This document shows positions 25,300-37,382 of a stretch of 64,000 nt of DNA, piece after piece. Made by a program: the position numbers and the translations under genes. The DNA lies in contig JAIXMP010000016.1 of the NCBI GenBank assembly GCA_025677815.1, positions 984,870 through 1,048,869 of the forward strand, in the 5' to 3' direction. How positions within the stretch are numbered: the stretch's first letter is position 1; each line of letters begins with the position of its first letter. The DNA comes from Phascolomyces articulosus. Taxonomy: Eukaryota; Mucoromycota; Mucoromycetes; Mucorales; Lichtheimiaceae. The notes under the pieces were generated by a model, which worked only from the letters and a program-made list of their open reading frames with translations, ran no database searches and was not told the DNA's origin.

Positions 25300-27612
25300 T
25301 TTGCGGAAAACTGCAGGACCAAAAAGATTTCCATTTTGTTTTGGATGCTCTAGGATACCAGTTGGGTAATTGCTGTAATGGTGTTCGATGCTGTTGGCTG
25401 TATTTTTTTGTATTAAGGTCAGTAATAGAAATGTTGCTAAAAAAGGTCGCAGAAATGAAACTATTACTGTGTAGTAAGAATGATGGAGAAGATAAAACTG
25501 ACGGTATGTCGTTGTTGTTGTTATTGTTGAGGAAATGATTAAATTTAGGTAACTATAAATATATACTCATGTGAATGGATATATTGAAAAAAATTACGAA
25601 TTTTATGACGGTATCTTCTACGTTTATTTATTGCGTGTCGTTGTAGCTGTTGGTTTATATGATCGTAGTAAAAAGTATCTTCAATGGATATATCGAGCCA
25701 TTGCTGCTGCTGTTGTTGAAAAGTATTGGGTGATAAAATATTGCCATTGGCGAATATGCTCATAAGATGGAAATCCAGAACTGTTTGACGTTTAATATTG
25801 TTCTATGCAGGAGAAAGTTTTAAACTGCCAATGCAATAAAAGAGAGATTTTAAGGAACTGAGAGAAGTTAATGGCAAAGTAAGATGTTCAGAAAATAGTA
25901 TTGGGTACAACGGTGATGACGCTTGGGAATATAGCTGTAAACAGTGATGAATGAATGTAAAGATGAAAGAGTTAGATTCTTCTGTAGATGCTGCTTCTAA
26001 AAGAGGTAATACCCATCGTAATTGAAGTGCTGGATGTTGGACAAGAGGATCAAGAACCGCAAGTTCTCCTTCTTTACGAGATCCGGTGCAAGTTGCGAAA
26101 CTAACCGGTGGAAATGCTTTTCGAGTGACGAATTTATAAATGATCGAATGCAGCTGTCTCAGATAAGTTTTGGTAATAGGAAGAATACGGATACAATTCC
26201 AGACTTTGCTGAGTAGTAAAGAATTAGCGATTAAACCGCGACCTTGAATTGATAATGAACGGGCTAATAAACGCTATGCATGTAATTCCCCTTTGTGAAT
26301 CAGATTATCCAAAAACTTTTTTAATTGTGTGTTACTTCTGGTGAGCGGACAGCTAAGATAGATAATCCGATCAATACTATTCGAGTCATGTCATCCACCT
26401 ATACCTGCTCTTTCTAAAGTGTTTATCCAGTGTAGATGTTGTTTGCCAGATAAGGATACTGCTGTCGTTTTATCCATGTTGAGTTTGGCATCTGATGCAT
26501 TGTTATGCAGTTGTATTAGATTCAAAAGGATACGAATTTCGAATGATCGAGACAGAAAAACAACTGTATCATCAGCATACGCAATATACTTAAGTGATGG
26601 TATAGTGGTGCAATATTTGGATTATTACGTCGTGGACTAGCGAAAATGAAGCCTGGCAGTTGTGAATGAGCATTAATAACGCGAAGAAGAGGTTCTAAAA
26701 ACAAGTTGAAAAGAAGTGGTGATAAAGGATCTCTTTGACGGAGATCTCTCATTTGACGACATAGAGTTGACAAGTAACCGTTGATATTGATACAAAGTGA
26801 CGTGTTGAAGAAAAGTGAGCACGTAGGATTTGCAAAAGATTCAGGAAAACCAAAAAGAGAGAAAATTGAGCGAAGATACTATGGGTGAACTCGATCATGC
26901 GTTTTTTTCTTAGTCTAGAAAAAGCGCTATGCCGAGTATACTGTACTCAAGAGCAATATCCATGGTGAATCGAGTTACCAGACCATTATCGGCAATAAGC
27001 CGTTTGGGTAAAAAACCGGTTTGTTGGTGATGGATTAATTTTTGACAGGAGTCTGTAAGTCGATTGGTGTTAAGATGTGTAAAAACCTTTCCTACCGCTC
27101 ATGAAAAGTGATATGGATCACCAATTCTTTAACATTATAAGATCACCTTTTTTTGTGGAAGAGTAACCACCGATCTTTGCCAAGTTGGAGGAAAATGACC
27201 AAATTTTAATGCCTCATCGAGTACCTTTAGAAATAAGGTGCGACAGCCTTGGTGGCGAAGAGTAACTTTAAGTACTGCATGCGGTATTCCGTCAATACCC
27301 GAGCTGCTCTGAAGGGGTAGTTTATTGAGGCTGGATGTAAGATCATCATCTTCATCATCATCCCATTCGCTTGTCAAGAAAGTACAATCCGATTCGTCGA
27401 TATTAAAAGATATTAAACCACAGTATTTAGTCCACGAGCTGGAAGTAGCATGGAGAGATCGTTCGAAAAATTGCTGGGTATCAAAATCTGTAGCATTTGT
27501 TTCTTGTAGTGCAACTATGCCACAAGACATAGAGCTATTTTGATGGAAGTAAGTTTTTTTTTTGTATTTTTGTTTTTTTGAGGCCTCTGCAATTGAGCGA
27601 GGTAAATGATAT
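25300..27612 (-). mobile_element. LINE relic, ORF2 part (endonuclease start and reverse transcriptase)
   Basis: Minus strand, decayed by stops and frameshifts. In transcript order: a start of an APE-type endonuclease near 27605-27490 (FTSLNCRGLKK, then IVALQET); an abrupt join to reverse-transcriptase fingers (SSGIDGIPHAVLK, FPPTWQRSVVTLPQKK) in the frame 27135-27530; then RDPLSPLLFNLFLEPLLR at 26522-26773; then the catalytic AYADDTVVFL near 26560; then thumb/connection-like sequence (LNMDKTTAVSLSG, SRKEGELAVLDP) down to about 25300. Most of the endonuclease is deleted. Such elements copy themselves by target-primed reverse transcription; this copy is dead. Confidence 0.8.
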
Positions 27613-28238
27613 GAGAATTACTCCACGTGTTGGTTTTATTCGGAGCCAGATAGGTTATAATCCAAAGTCAAACCACACGCGTAACTTGCACACTAGTCAT
27701 CTTAGTACCAACCTACGCGTGTAGTCTGCCTTCACCCCTCATGGTACATGCGTGGTCTGACTCTAGTTTAATATATTGTAAATAAATGTTAAAGAGAAAA
27801 AAAACCTGCAAATCTGATTACTTATATCATTAAACATACATTGTTACATAAATTTGTGAAAATCAATAAAATGCACTTTTATACATATACATATGAACAG
27901 TTGCTATTGATAATCAATCTAACACAAATGTCGATTGTTATTATTATGAAAATTCCATAAATGCAAACGTAGATCGTTTATATCATTGTGATATAATCAT
28001 GTTATTGTCAAGGAAGCACATATATACAGATCATAAAAAAAATGTATAATCCTGCATAATTGTTGGGATGATACATTTAACTGTCTCAAGATCTTAAAAA
28101 CTATACAGTTTCTTAAAATGAGTACAAGCTATGATAGTTACTTACTAATAATAATGCCGATTATAGATATTATGTTAACCCACATTTATAAAACAACAGT
28201 TGTAAGCAAATACCGCCTATTAGGTTTATATATATAAA

Positions 28239-28340
28239 GGGTATTACTACGCGTGCAGCAAGAATGTTGGCCACTTTAGCAATCATGCTGCCTGTGTCGT
28301 CCACTTACCATATTAGGTGCTGCACGCGTCGTCCACAGCT
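28239..28340 (+). repeat. Inner inverted arm, left
   Basis: Near-perfect inverse complement of 29169-29301, starting GGGTATTACTACGCGTGCAG and ending CGTCGTCCACAGCT. It lacks about 31 bp present in the right arm. About 830 bp of A+T-rich DNA separates the arms, so they could form a long hairpin. Confidence 0.85.
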
Positions 28341-29168
28341 ATTTGAAGTCTCTCCCCTTATTATACTTCTCTTGTAAATAATAACATTTATATCATTAGA
28401 ATTATGAGTTTCCATATAATATCTTCTATAATAGTTACTATCATCATGTTTCGCTTGTACGTAAGAACGACAAGATCGAAATAACAAAACACTGTATGTA
28501 ATGAACATTGGGTAGTAAAAATTTACAAAGATTGAACGTAATAAAAAGTTATTAAAATCAATAAGTAAGAATGAAAAGATTCAATTAATTAAAATAGAAT
28601 TAATTCGTTAAAGTAACCGGTTGATTATGATAAATATTGATAATAAAGATGGATAATAATAAAAAAGAAAAGACAATATATACTTTATATTTATATATAG
28701 TATATGAAAAGAAAAACATATATTAAGAAAGTTATCCTTCATAGTCCTCTTCTACAGTATCACAATAATGCTCTTTTGCATTATTATTTTTTTTTGACAT
28801 CCTAAGATTTATTATGTAAAAGAAAAAAATTCAGTTATTGAATAAAATAATAGTAATAAATAATAATAAAATAAAAAAATAAAAAATAATAGTAAATAAT
28901 GAAGATAATAATAGTAATAATAATAACATCATATAGAAAAAAGTATAATAAAAAAAAAGAAAGATAGCTATTATATATATTACTAAAAAATATATATTGT
29001 AGTAACAGTTATAGTGATATCCAAATGGTTTTTAAGAAAAAGTTATTATTATACATATAAACAATTTAAAATTCAATAAAAATGATTAGTAGCATTATTT
29101 TATGAATAATAATTACATGAAAGAGTGCAATTAAGTGCTATATTAACAATGACATATCCATTGACAAA

Positions 29169-29301
29169 AGCTGTGGACGACGTGTGCAGCACCTAATATG
29201 GTAAGTGGACGACACAGGCAGCATGATTGCTAAAGTGGCCAACATTCTTGCTGCACGCGTGGTCTGACTGTGAAAATTTTGCTGCACGCGTAGTAATACC
29301 C
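29169..29301 (-). repeat. Inner inverted arm, right
   Basis: Inverse complement of 28239-28340 with an extra segment containing a second GTGCAGC/ACGCGT unit and GGTCTGACTG. The extra unit could have been lost in the left arm by recombination between the short GCGTGCAGCAA repeats. Confidence 0.85.
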
Positions 29302-29377
29302 TATATAAAAAGTCAGACTACACGCGTAGGTTGGAACTAAGATGGCTACTATGTAACCTACGCGTGTAGTAATTCTC

Positions 29378-30777
29378 AATGGTATACGTGGTATATTATT
29401 ATCACTTATTATTAAATTATATGAGAGATATAAACTATTGATGCATGGGATTACCCACTTCTTCGACAATAACCACACCATCATTGTTTAAGTGTAGACT
29501 CTTTTTGTTGTTATCATTCAGTGGATGTTGATTAACAATGGATGATGCTTTCTTATGTTTTTCCTGTCGATGTTTACTGAATGTTGTTCTTTGCCTTTTT
29601 TGCCGTCACGAGGACCCAGGTTCATACTTGTAACTAAGCAATGGATGTATTATTATTATGTTGAGTTCTTTTTTGATTTTTCATAGTAATACCATTGTCA
29701 TTTGTTTCATCTTCTGATGGCATATGGACTTCATTCTCATTCATTCTATCTTTGTTTGTAAGATTACCATTATGGCTGTTAATATTACCATCATTTGATA
29801 CATCGCCGTTGTCTTTTTCTTTAAAAAAAAAAAAAGTCATCTTTGTTGGCGATATTGATGCCTTCTGTTTTGTCGTCGTCTTTCATTAATCCGTTATCTT
29901 TGTTGTTGTGCTGATTATCCATCGAATTATCATTATCTTTACGGATGTCGCTACCATCATCAGTACGCATTTGTTTGTCTCCTAATTCTCCATTATTTAT
30001 TTTTGGGCAAATATGTATAAAATGATCAGGACTTCCACACCCCCTACATGTGTGGCCTTTTTTGTTCATTTTATTAATGTCTGGGATTTCTGCTACCGTA
30101 TGTCTAGGCTGGTAACAGTAAAAACAGTGACGTTCCATTCCTCCCCAAGTTGCCAGATTTTGTATACGACCCAAAAGAGCGATGATATGTTTCAAAGGCT
30201 CATAAGGAATCGAAGAATCAGAAGTAGTAGTATCAATGACGGCGTACTCTTTGCTGTAGAACATCGAAGTGAGGAGATAAAAATAATCCAATATGCAGTA
30301 CTTTGCCATATATGGCCAGGGTATTTTGTAAAGGAGGAGTCAAACGGTCCATATGAATCATAAATTCTTGCGGTCGTTGACCCATTTCGCGGAAATCAGT
30401 AAATGTACTGTGTTCATCGTTTGATAGTATCCAAATTTTTTTGCTTGTTGAGATTCTTTGACATCTTTATCTTCATCAAAAGTAATAAGTTGTCTACCAT
30501 GAATGCCTTTAGTGTATGAACGAAAATTTCGCTGGTGCTGTGCCAGTGTTAGATTTGTAGGCGGTTGCCTTTCTGTAGAAACCAGTGACGAATTGATAGT
30601 GTTAAAAGTTGACTCCATGACAGGTGTGCTGTGATTGGTCAGTTCTCCCAAAATATGATGATAACTGGAATGAAACCCACCCACCATTTCTATAGTTTTT
30701 GATAATATAAATTCGTTAATAGATAAACTGCGTTTATTTAAACTGGAAGCATTAGGGTTGATCTTTATCGTTGTCAC
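29378..30777 (-). mobile_element. LINE relic, ORF1 (zinc-knuckle, gag-like) and start of ORF2
   Basis: Minus strand, same element as 25300-27612 before the foldback insertion. ORF1 pieces lie in the frames 30358-30777 and 29821-30309 with a frameshift between them (the middle reads FREMGQRPQEFMIHMDRLTPP in a third register). Near 30150-29995 there are two zinc-knuckle-like motifs, CFYCYQPRHTV (degenerate) and CRGCGSPDHFIHIC (a full CX2CX4HX4C). An acidic, Asp/Asn-rich tail follows (29634-29840). ORF2 may begin near 29484. ORF1 proteins of LINEs bind the element's RNA. Dead by frameshift. Confidence 0.7.
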
Positions 30778-32496
30778 TATTAGTGCACCTTAATCAAATT
30801 ATCAAAGTATTAACATTCAATGAACCAACAAACCGAAGTGATAATATGAAATGTTCATCATCGATTAGTTTATCGGCTCCAATCTTTCTCCACGTAATAC
30901 AATAATACTACTAGAAGCTTGCTAGTAATTTCATTGACTCCTTTGTATTGTAGTGTTACTGTGGTAGTCGCTGATGGTTAAGGGTGTGTTGATAATATTA
31001 GTGATTCATAAAAACCAGCTTTTGAAACAAGATGCATGTTAAAAAAAGATGGATTGTATTCTCTAAATGAACTACCGTCAAGTGAATACTCGTTGTATTT
31101 GTGATATCATAACCGTCCCATTTTTTCACTGTCATGATGTAGATCGAAATATTCAAAGTTAAAAACAAAAAAGATATCAATGGTCAATTTTTTGAGAAAA
31201 ATAAAACTGGTATCCTACATCTTGATCAAAAGAACGACAGCATATAGGAGCAATCTAAGACAACACATATATTTTATGAATTTTCAGGTGATTACGTAAT
31301 ACTTTTATTTCTTTTTGTATATTGAAGGAGTGTTCCTTTTTTGTATCACTTTTTCTAAACATATAATCCAATTACACGCAAATAGGAGAGCCACAAAGAT
31401 ATATTTTCTTAAGGTTCGCACATTTCTATTGTCAAAAAATGCTGCTTACGCGATTCTCACCAAATACAAAAGAAGTTCGCCGCAACACAAAACCTGTTCA
31501 CACAAAAAGCAACAATTGTTAAGTAATACATGTTTATGTCCAAAATCACTAGTAAAAAAAATTTAAAGTAGCTAATTTTGACCAGTAAAACGGTCTCACT
31601 CGCTACTGCTGTGGTTGAGTGTTTATGAAATCAAAAAAAAGCGATATTCTTCAGCAAATGGCCACATATATTTCTATTTATCCAGATTAAACCAAAAATG
31701 ACCATTATTGAAAAAACCCTTGTTCTGCTTGATGTATGGAAAGATCAAAACTGTATCGTATGAAACCAGAACGGTAAAGATATTCAACATTGAATAACGG
31801 AAAGTAAGTTTCCTTTCAAATCAAAACCTTCAATTTTTAATATTCGGCCTTTTAAAATTTCCCCACACAATGACTGAGCCTCGAAGCATAGCATACCGTA
31901 TTCGGGTATCACATGAAACGCTGTTTAGTAAATCGTTACCAGCGTGGTAAAAATAAAGAAATTACAATGACAATAGCAAACGTTTGATAATAGATATGTA
32001 AAAAAAACAAACAAAGCTTCAATACGAAGATTAAAACATATCCTGTTATCTATATAATAATATTACGAAGTCCTCAATCACGATATGATGAAAAACAACG
32101 GTTTTTTTTCTATATACTTTCCCAATTTATTTACTGGAAAGCTTTTAAACCTTGTCGCCATTAACACAACTTTAATACTTGTAGAAACCCTTTTCGTATA
32201 ACAAGCTTATATTGATAACTCATCTCTTTTTTTTTTCGAAAAAAAAATGAAAGCACATGTATTTTTCTTTAAGTGGGATTCTTTATATGATTGCTTAGAG
32301 CGACTGTGAGAAATAGTGTTATAAGATAGCAAGTAATGAAGTATTCCCGTGTGAGCTTTTCCCAAGTGACGGAAAAATCGTCGGTACTGTCCCTCCTTTT
32401 TTTTCACACATCAACCCGACAATTTTATTCTTTTATTTCTTTCTCTTCAGTGTTTTATTTCTATTCTTTTTTTTAAAAAAAACAAAAAAATCATAA
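30778..32496. other. 1.7-kb intergenic region
   Basis: A+T-rich flank between the LINE ORF1 and the first FATP-like gene. I see no supported gene, RNA or repeat; the short frames inside (31315-31566, 32207-32407) have no recognisable motif. A T-rich leader with TTTTTCTTTAAG-like tracts precedes the start at 32497. Confidence 0.4.
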
Positions 32497-35346
32497 ATGG
32501 CTCTTGGTAAATAAAGTCATTTCTTATTCAAGCAATCATTTAATATACTAAACAATGGTAACGTTAATGATGATAAACATTAAATAATTATTCCAAAATA
32601 TATTTTGTCATTAAATAGGTCTTCTTGCAGCAGCCGCTCTTGGTGGAGCATATCTTGGATCTAAATATTCTGTTAAGAATGATTTGATTCAATTACGTGC
32701 AGTGGGAACTGCTTTGATGAAGTACATACTATCGTGTTCAGAAATATAACATCATTATCACAATCATTAGTATATAGATATATCAATTAACCTGTCATAC
32801 CAATAATACTAATACTAATAATAATGCATTAATTTAACAGTCATAAAAGAGTGGAGCGAGAAGGTAAAATGCACTTATACTATCACTTTAGAGATAAAGC
32901 AAAAGCCACGCCAGACCGTGTGTTCTTAATTTTTGAAGGTCGATCATACACTTTTCGACAAATTGAGCTTGGTATGTAACTATAATTAAAAACAGTATAG
33001 TTTCTAGCATAAATCTTACATATATTTCATGTTTTATTATTAGCTTCCAATCGTTTGGTATGTATCAATCTATATACCATCCATGGATATCCTCAAAAAT
33101 TTAATACAAGTATTTACGCATTATATTATGAAATTTAGGCTCACTGGCTCTTGGCACAAAATGTAAAACCTAAAGGTAAATTGTACTTTGTATTAATAAA
33201 TATAATTTAATAGTAAGTACTTATATAATAGTGTTAATGATTTCTATTATCATGATACACAGATATCATCTGTATTATGTTGCAAAATCATCCAACGTTT
33301 TATATTGCTATGTGGGCAATCATGAAAATTGGTGCTATCCCTTCCTTTATCAACACAAACTTACAAGAAGACGCATTATTGCACTGTCTTACTGTTTCCA
33401 ATACCAAGATCTTTTTATTTGATCCTATGTATGAGAATCAAGTGGCTACTATTGCTGAGAAAGCCAGAGCTTCTGGGACTAATATTTACGCATATGGTGA
33501 AGCGACAGAGTATGATGGAGAGTATACAAACTCACTTGCTCTTGCATTGACACCCAAAGTGCTTTCTGCGTACCCAGACAATGATACAAGTGAATCTTTG
33601 ATTAGGGGTATTGGTATAACTGACGTAGCATTGCTGATTTATACTTCTGGCACCACTGGATTACCCAAGGTAATATATTGAATAAAGATTCAACGATAAA
33701 GAAACTTATTTATTTATCAGTAGAAGAAACACAGAAATTATACTACTTTTTTTCCTCGCTATTAATATATTATTTATAACAGGCAGCCATTGTCCAGCAT
33801 GCACGTTTGAATGGTATTATCTGGGGTAGTTCGGTTCTTTCTGGTATGACAAAAGATGATACTTCTTATTGCTGTCTTCCGCTTTACCATAGCTCTGCGG
33901 GTAAGTATCATACCAATTAAATAAAATACTTTTTTTTTTAGAATTTACAATAGAAATCGAAACCAATATTACAGATCTTATTAATGATTTTATTCTTTAA
34001 AATGTTTATAGTGTACATGGCTACTCATATTACTTTAAATGTCGGTGGTACGCTTGTTCTTGCTCGTAAATTCTCAGTAACTCGATTCTGGGATGATATT
34101 TACAACAACAATGTTACAATTTTCTTTGTAAGTAATTGGATTGATTATTCATACCGCCTTTTACATATGTGAGCCCTCTGATTATTTTTTAAAATAATAG
34201 TATATTGGTGAATTATGTCGCTACTTGATGAATCGAGATCCACACCCTTATGAAAACAAGCACAAGTTGCATACTTGCTTTGGTAATGGCATGCCCCCAG
34301 AAATCTGGAATCAATTCAGAGCAAGGTAATAAATACCATAGTTTTTAGTAAAAATCATATAGCAAGAAGTTAAAAAAGATAAACTTATAAAAATAAACTT
34401 TAGATTTGGTGTAAAAAATATCTGCGAATTTTACGGTGCAACCGAAGGACCTGGAGGCACATTCAATCTAAATAAGAATGAACATAGTGCCGGTGCAGTG
34501 GGCTATTATGGTCCACTTATTCGCACATTTATTCGATCAGATATTAAGATTATTAAAATTGATCCTATTAAAGAAGAACCTATTCGTGATAAAAATGGAT
34601 TCTGTATCGAATGCAACTATGATGAGCCTGGTGAGATGATTATTGGCATGCAAGCACAAGGAGGCCGTGCCCGATTTGATGGATATTACAAGAATAATAA
34701 TGCAACAAGTAAAAAGATTATTCAAAATGCTTTAAAGAAGGGCGATGTGTAAGGTTTAATTGTGTTTAGGAGGAAGGGGTGAATATATATAGAAAGAACG
34801 TTTGGATTTTTTTTAAATTGATTTACTCTAACAACAACAACGATGGAAATTAATTTAAATAGATACTTCCGTACAGGCGATTTGTTGAAAATGAACAAAG
34901 ATGGTATGATTTACTTTTTAGATCGTCTTGGCGATACTTTCCGCTGGCATTCGGAAAATGTTGCTACAACTGAAGTATCTCAAGTTGTTGCCAGATATCC
35001 TTCTGTCGCTGAAACAAATGTATATGGTGTAAAAGTCCCAAATCATGTGGGTCGTGCCGGCATGGTTTCTCTTATTTTGCGACCCAATACACAATTAGAT
35101 TTTGCTGATTTTTATCAGCATTTGTCAAAGCATTTACCCAAATATGCTGTCCCAATTTTTATTCGATTTGTTCCTTCGATGAACATTACTGGTACATTTA
35201 AACAGCAGAAAACAACTTTCCGTGATCAAGGAATAGACAAGGTTCCTGAAAATGAACAACCCATCTATTGGTTAAAGGATAAGACCTATGTTCCTTTTAC
35301 TGTCGAGGATTATGATCAAATAGCTGCTGGAAAACACAAATTGTAA
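32497..35346 (+). CDS. Very-long-chain acyl-CoA synthetase / fatty-acid transport protein (Fat1/FATP-like), copy 1
   Basis: Predicted 629 aa from eleven exons: 32497-32506, 32619-32721, 32841-32971, 33044-33057 (14-nt microexon), 33139-33175 (37 nt), 33263-33669, 33783-33900, 34012-34127, 34201-34325, 34404-34748, 34863-35346. It is an ANL-family enzyme that activates fatty acids with ATP and CoA and couples this to uptake. Visible: a hydrophobic N-terminal segment (LLAAAALGGAYLG), the AMP-binding P-loop YTSGTTGLPK, YGATEG, YFRTGD and the FATP/VLACS signature (DRLGDTFRWHSENVATTEV). The last residues are KHKL, a PTS1-like peroxisomal tail; yeast Fat1 also ends in a KL tripeptide. Phases agree at every junction. 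A paralogue in the same orientation starts 1.4 kb downstream. Confidence 0.92.
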
Positions 35347-35410
35347 TACTATTCTTATTATTATCCCTAAACCTATACTTTTGATTATACACTCTCATAT
35401 ATCTTTGACC

Positions 35411-35441
<31 letters not shown>

Positions 35442-36768
35442 GTCAATTAAATAACTTTATTTCCTATACAAACTTTATTTACTATACAACAAAGAAAATG
35501 CTCAATTGATTATTTTCTACTTTTCTTTTTATGGAGATATATTAAAGTCATTCAAGTTCATGAATGCGATAATTATGCTCTATTTGTAACTTGCTGCTTT
35601 GAACAACAAGTTTATCGAGATTGTGAAGAACAAAATGTATCTGTGAAGCATCAATTTGTAAGAATGGAATTTTTGGTTTTAAGCCTTACAAAGGTCATAC
35701 TTCTTTATCATAGTCGAAAAAGTTACGTTTATATTAACAATTCTGATAGTATAATATACGTACAGACGATCCACCGGAGTATTGTTGCAGGTTATTTAAA
35801 CGGTTTAGTTTTTCCGAATAAGTTTAACCATTAGCAGTTGTCTGCATGAAACAAACTGAGCCCATAAGATGATAGTCATTTTTATAATACTTCATGGTTG
35901 ACAGCGGCGACCCTTATTTTACCCCTACTGACTTCAAAAAATGAGCAATTATCAGCAATCCACAGTGAAATTTACTAGTACAAAAACAAAAGGACTTGGA
36001 AAAAAATAGTGTGTATTGGCTACTACTACTACTACTTCATATGATATAGGTAAAGAAAATATTTTTCACTTTCAAGTTACTCTCTTATATGTCATTTTTC
36101 AAAAGTAATAAAAAGAGTATCTTTATGAATCTACTTTTTTTTTATTATGCTATACTAATATTCCTTTTTTTTTTTTGTATTAGTAAATTTTACCATGGAT
36201 TGTTAATAGTTACTAAATTTATTAAAAGTCAGTAGGGAGAAATAAGGAGGTGCGGTGCTAATTAGTATAAAAAATCAAGATGACTAAGTCTGTTGTTATT
36301 CCCATGATTATAAAAGAAAGGGGTTCATCCGCACAGGCACTTGTGTAATTATATTTTTTTGTTTAGTTGTTTCCAAGAATTTAGCCACGGATAATCTGTG
36401 TGGGGCTGTAAAACTCTGTCGCATTACTCCTTTTTTTCCTCTCTCTCTGGCATTTATAAATAATAGTGTTTTTTTTTGTATACTTTCAATAATAATAAGG
36501 TAGAGTAGTATCAGTTTATAATTATCAGGATGATGCCTATATGATTTTCATAAACGCCCCAAAATATTCAAAGTAAAAATTATCGATCCTGTTTTTCTGC
36601 TCTAGAACAAAAGAAGGACAAGCGTAAACAGACTATGTGTAGTGAATGCAGAATGCGAAACCACACGTGTTCCAGGGTAAATAAAAAAAAGCAACGGTAG
36701 CCATTTCTTGGATTGATTTTCTTTTTCTTCTTCCTTTATTTTGTTTTTCACCAGTTTATTGAACGGTT
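35347..36768. other. 1.4-kb spacer between the two FATP-like genes, with a 29-A tract
   Basis: The 3' flank of copy 1 and the promoter of copy 2. It has a run of 29 A at 35411-35439 about 65 bp after the copy-1 stop. The frame 35643-35834 shows no known motif. A CT-rich leader lies just before the copy-2 start (36716-36750). Confidence 0.5.
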
Positions 36769-37349
36769 ATGGAGCCTGGTAAGAAATTTCACCTACGTTG
36801 AAATACAAGCATCTTTACACTTTTTAATAACACATATATCAAACAATATTTAGGAACACTTGCTGTAGCTAGCTTACTCAGCGCAATGTACCTTGATTCT
36901 CGTTACTATGTAACGAAAGATTTAAGTCGAATTTGGAATTTGGTCAAAATATTTTTAAGGTTTTTACTTTTATTCTTGTGTTTTGGAGCTAGTCAAATGT
37001 TATATAATAAGCGAATAGTTAATAATAAAGTATTTTTGTTCGATAGAGCTAAAAAAATCCAAAGAGAAGATAAAATGCATGTTTACTATCGCTTTAAAGA
37101 ACGTGCTAAAGAAGAACCTGATAGAGTATTTCTTATTTTTGAAGAACAAAAATATACTTTTCGACAATTGGAACAAGGTACAACATTCTGATGGTTATAA
37201 AATGACGGCGATTTAGTTTTGTTTATTCTGTTGTTTTCTTATCACTGATTTCACATCCAATTGTTTGTATTTGTACGTGCGAAAATATGCAACTTCCTCA
37301 GCATCCAATCGCCTTGTAAGTGTTTTGGAAGGTTTCCCATCATATAAAT

Positions 37350-37382
<33 letters not shown>

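Larger units (their letters stand above)
27613..29377. mobile_element. 1765-bp non-autonomous foldback element with 8-bp target duplication, inserted in the LINE
   Basis: The ends read GAGAATTACTCCACGTG (left) and, inverted, GAGAATTACTACACGCG (right). They are flanked by AATGATAT (27605-27612) and AATGGTAT (29378-29385), an 8-bp target duplication with one change. A subterminal block with ACCAACCTACGCGTGTAGTC is repeated inverted at both sides. Further in, an almost perfect inverted pair lies at 28239-28340 and 29169-29301; the right arm has about 31 bp extra between two GCGTGCAGCAA copies. ACGCGT occurs eight times, all in the arms. The A+T-rich core holds no transposase. The duplication length fits hAT, MULE or KDZ-type transposases; I cannot choose among them. 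Removing one duplication copy rejoins the LINE reading frame (NNIPRIPFTSLNCRGL). Confidence 0.85.

Noticed and set aside
31315..31566. 83-codon frame in the gap before FATP copy 1
   Set aside because: No motif, no splice or promoter signal that fits, and composition like its flanks.
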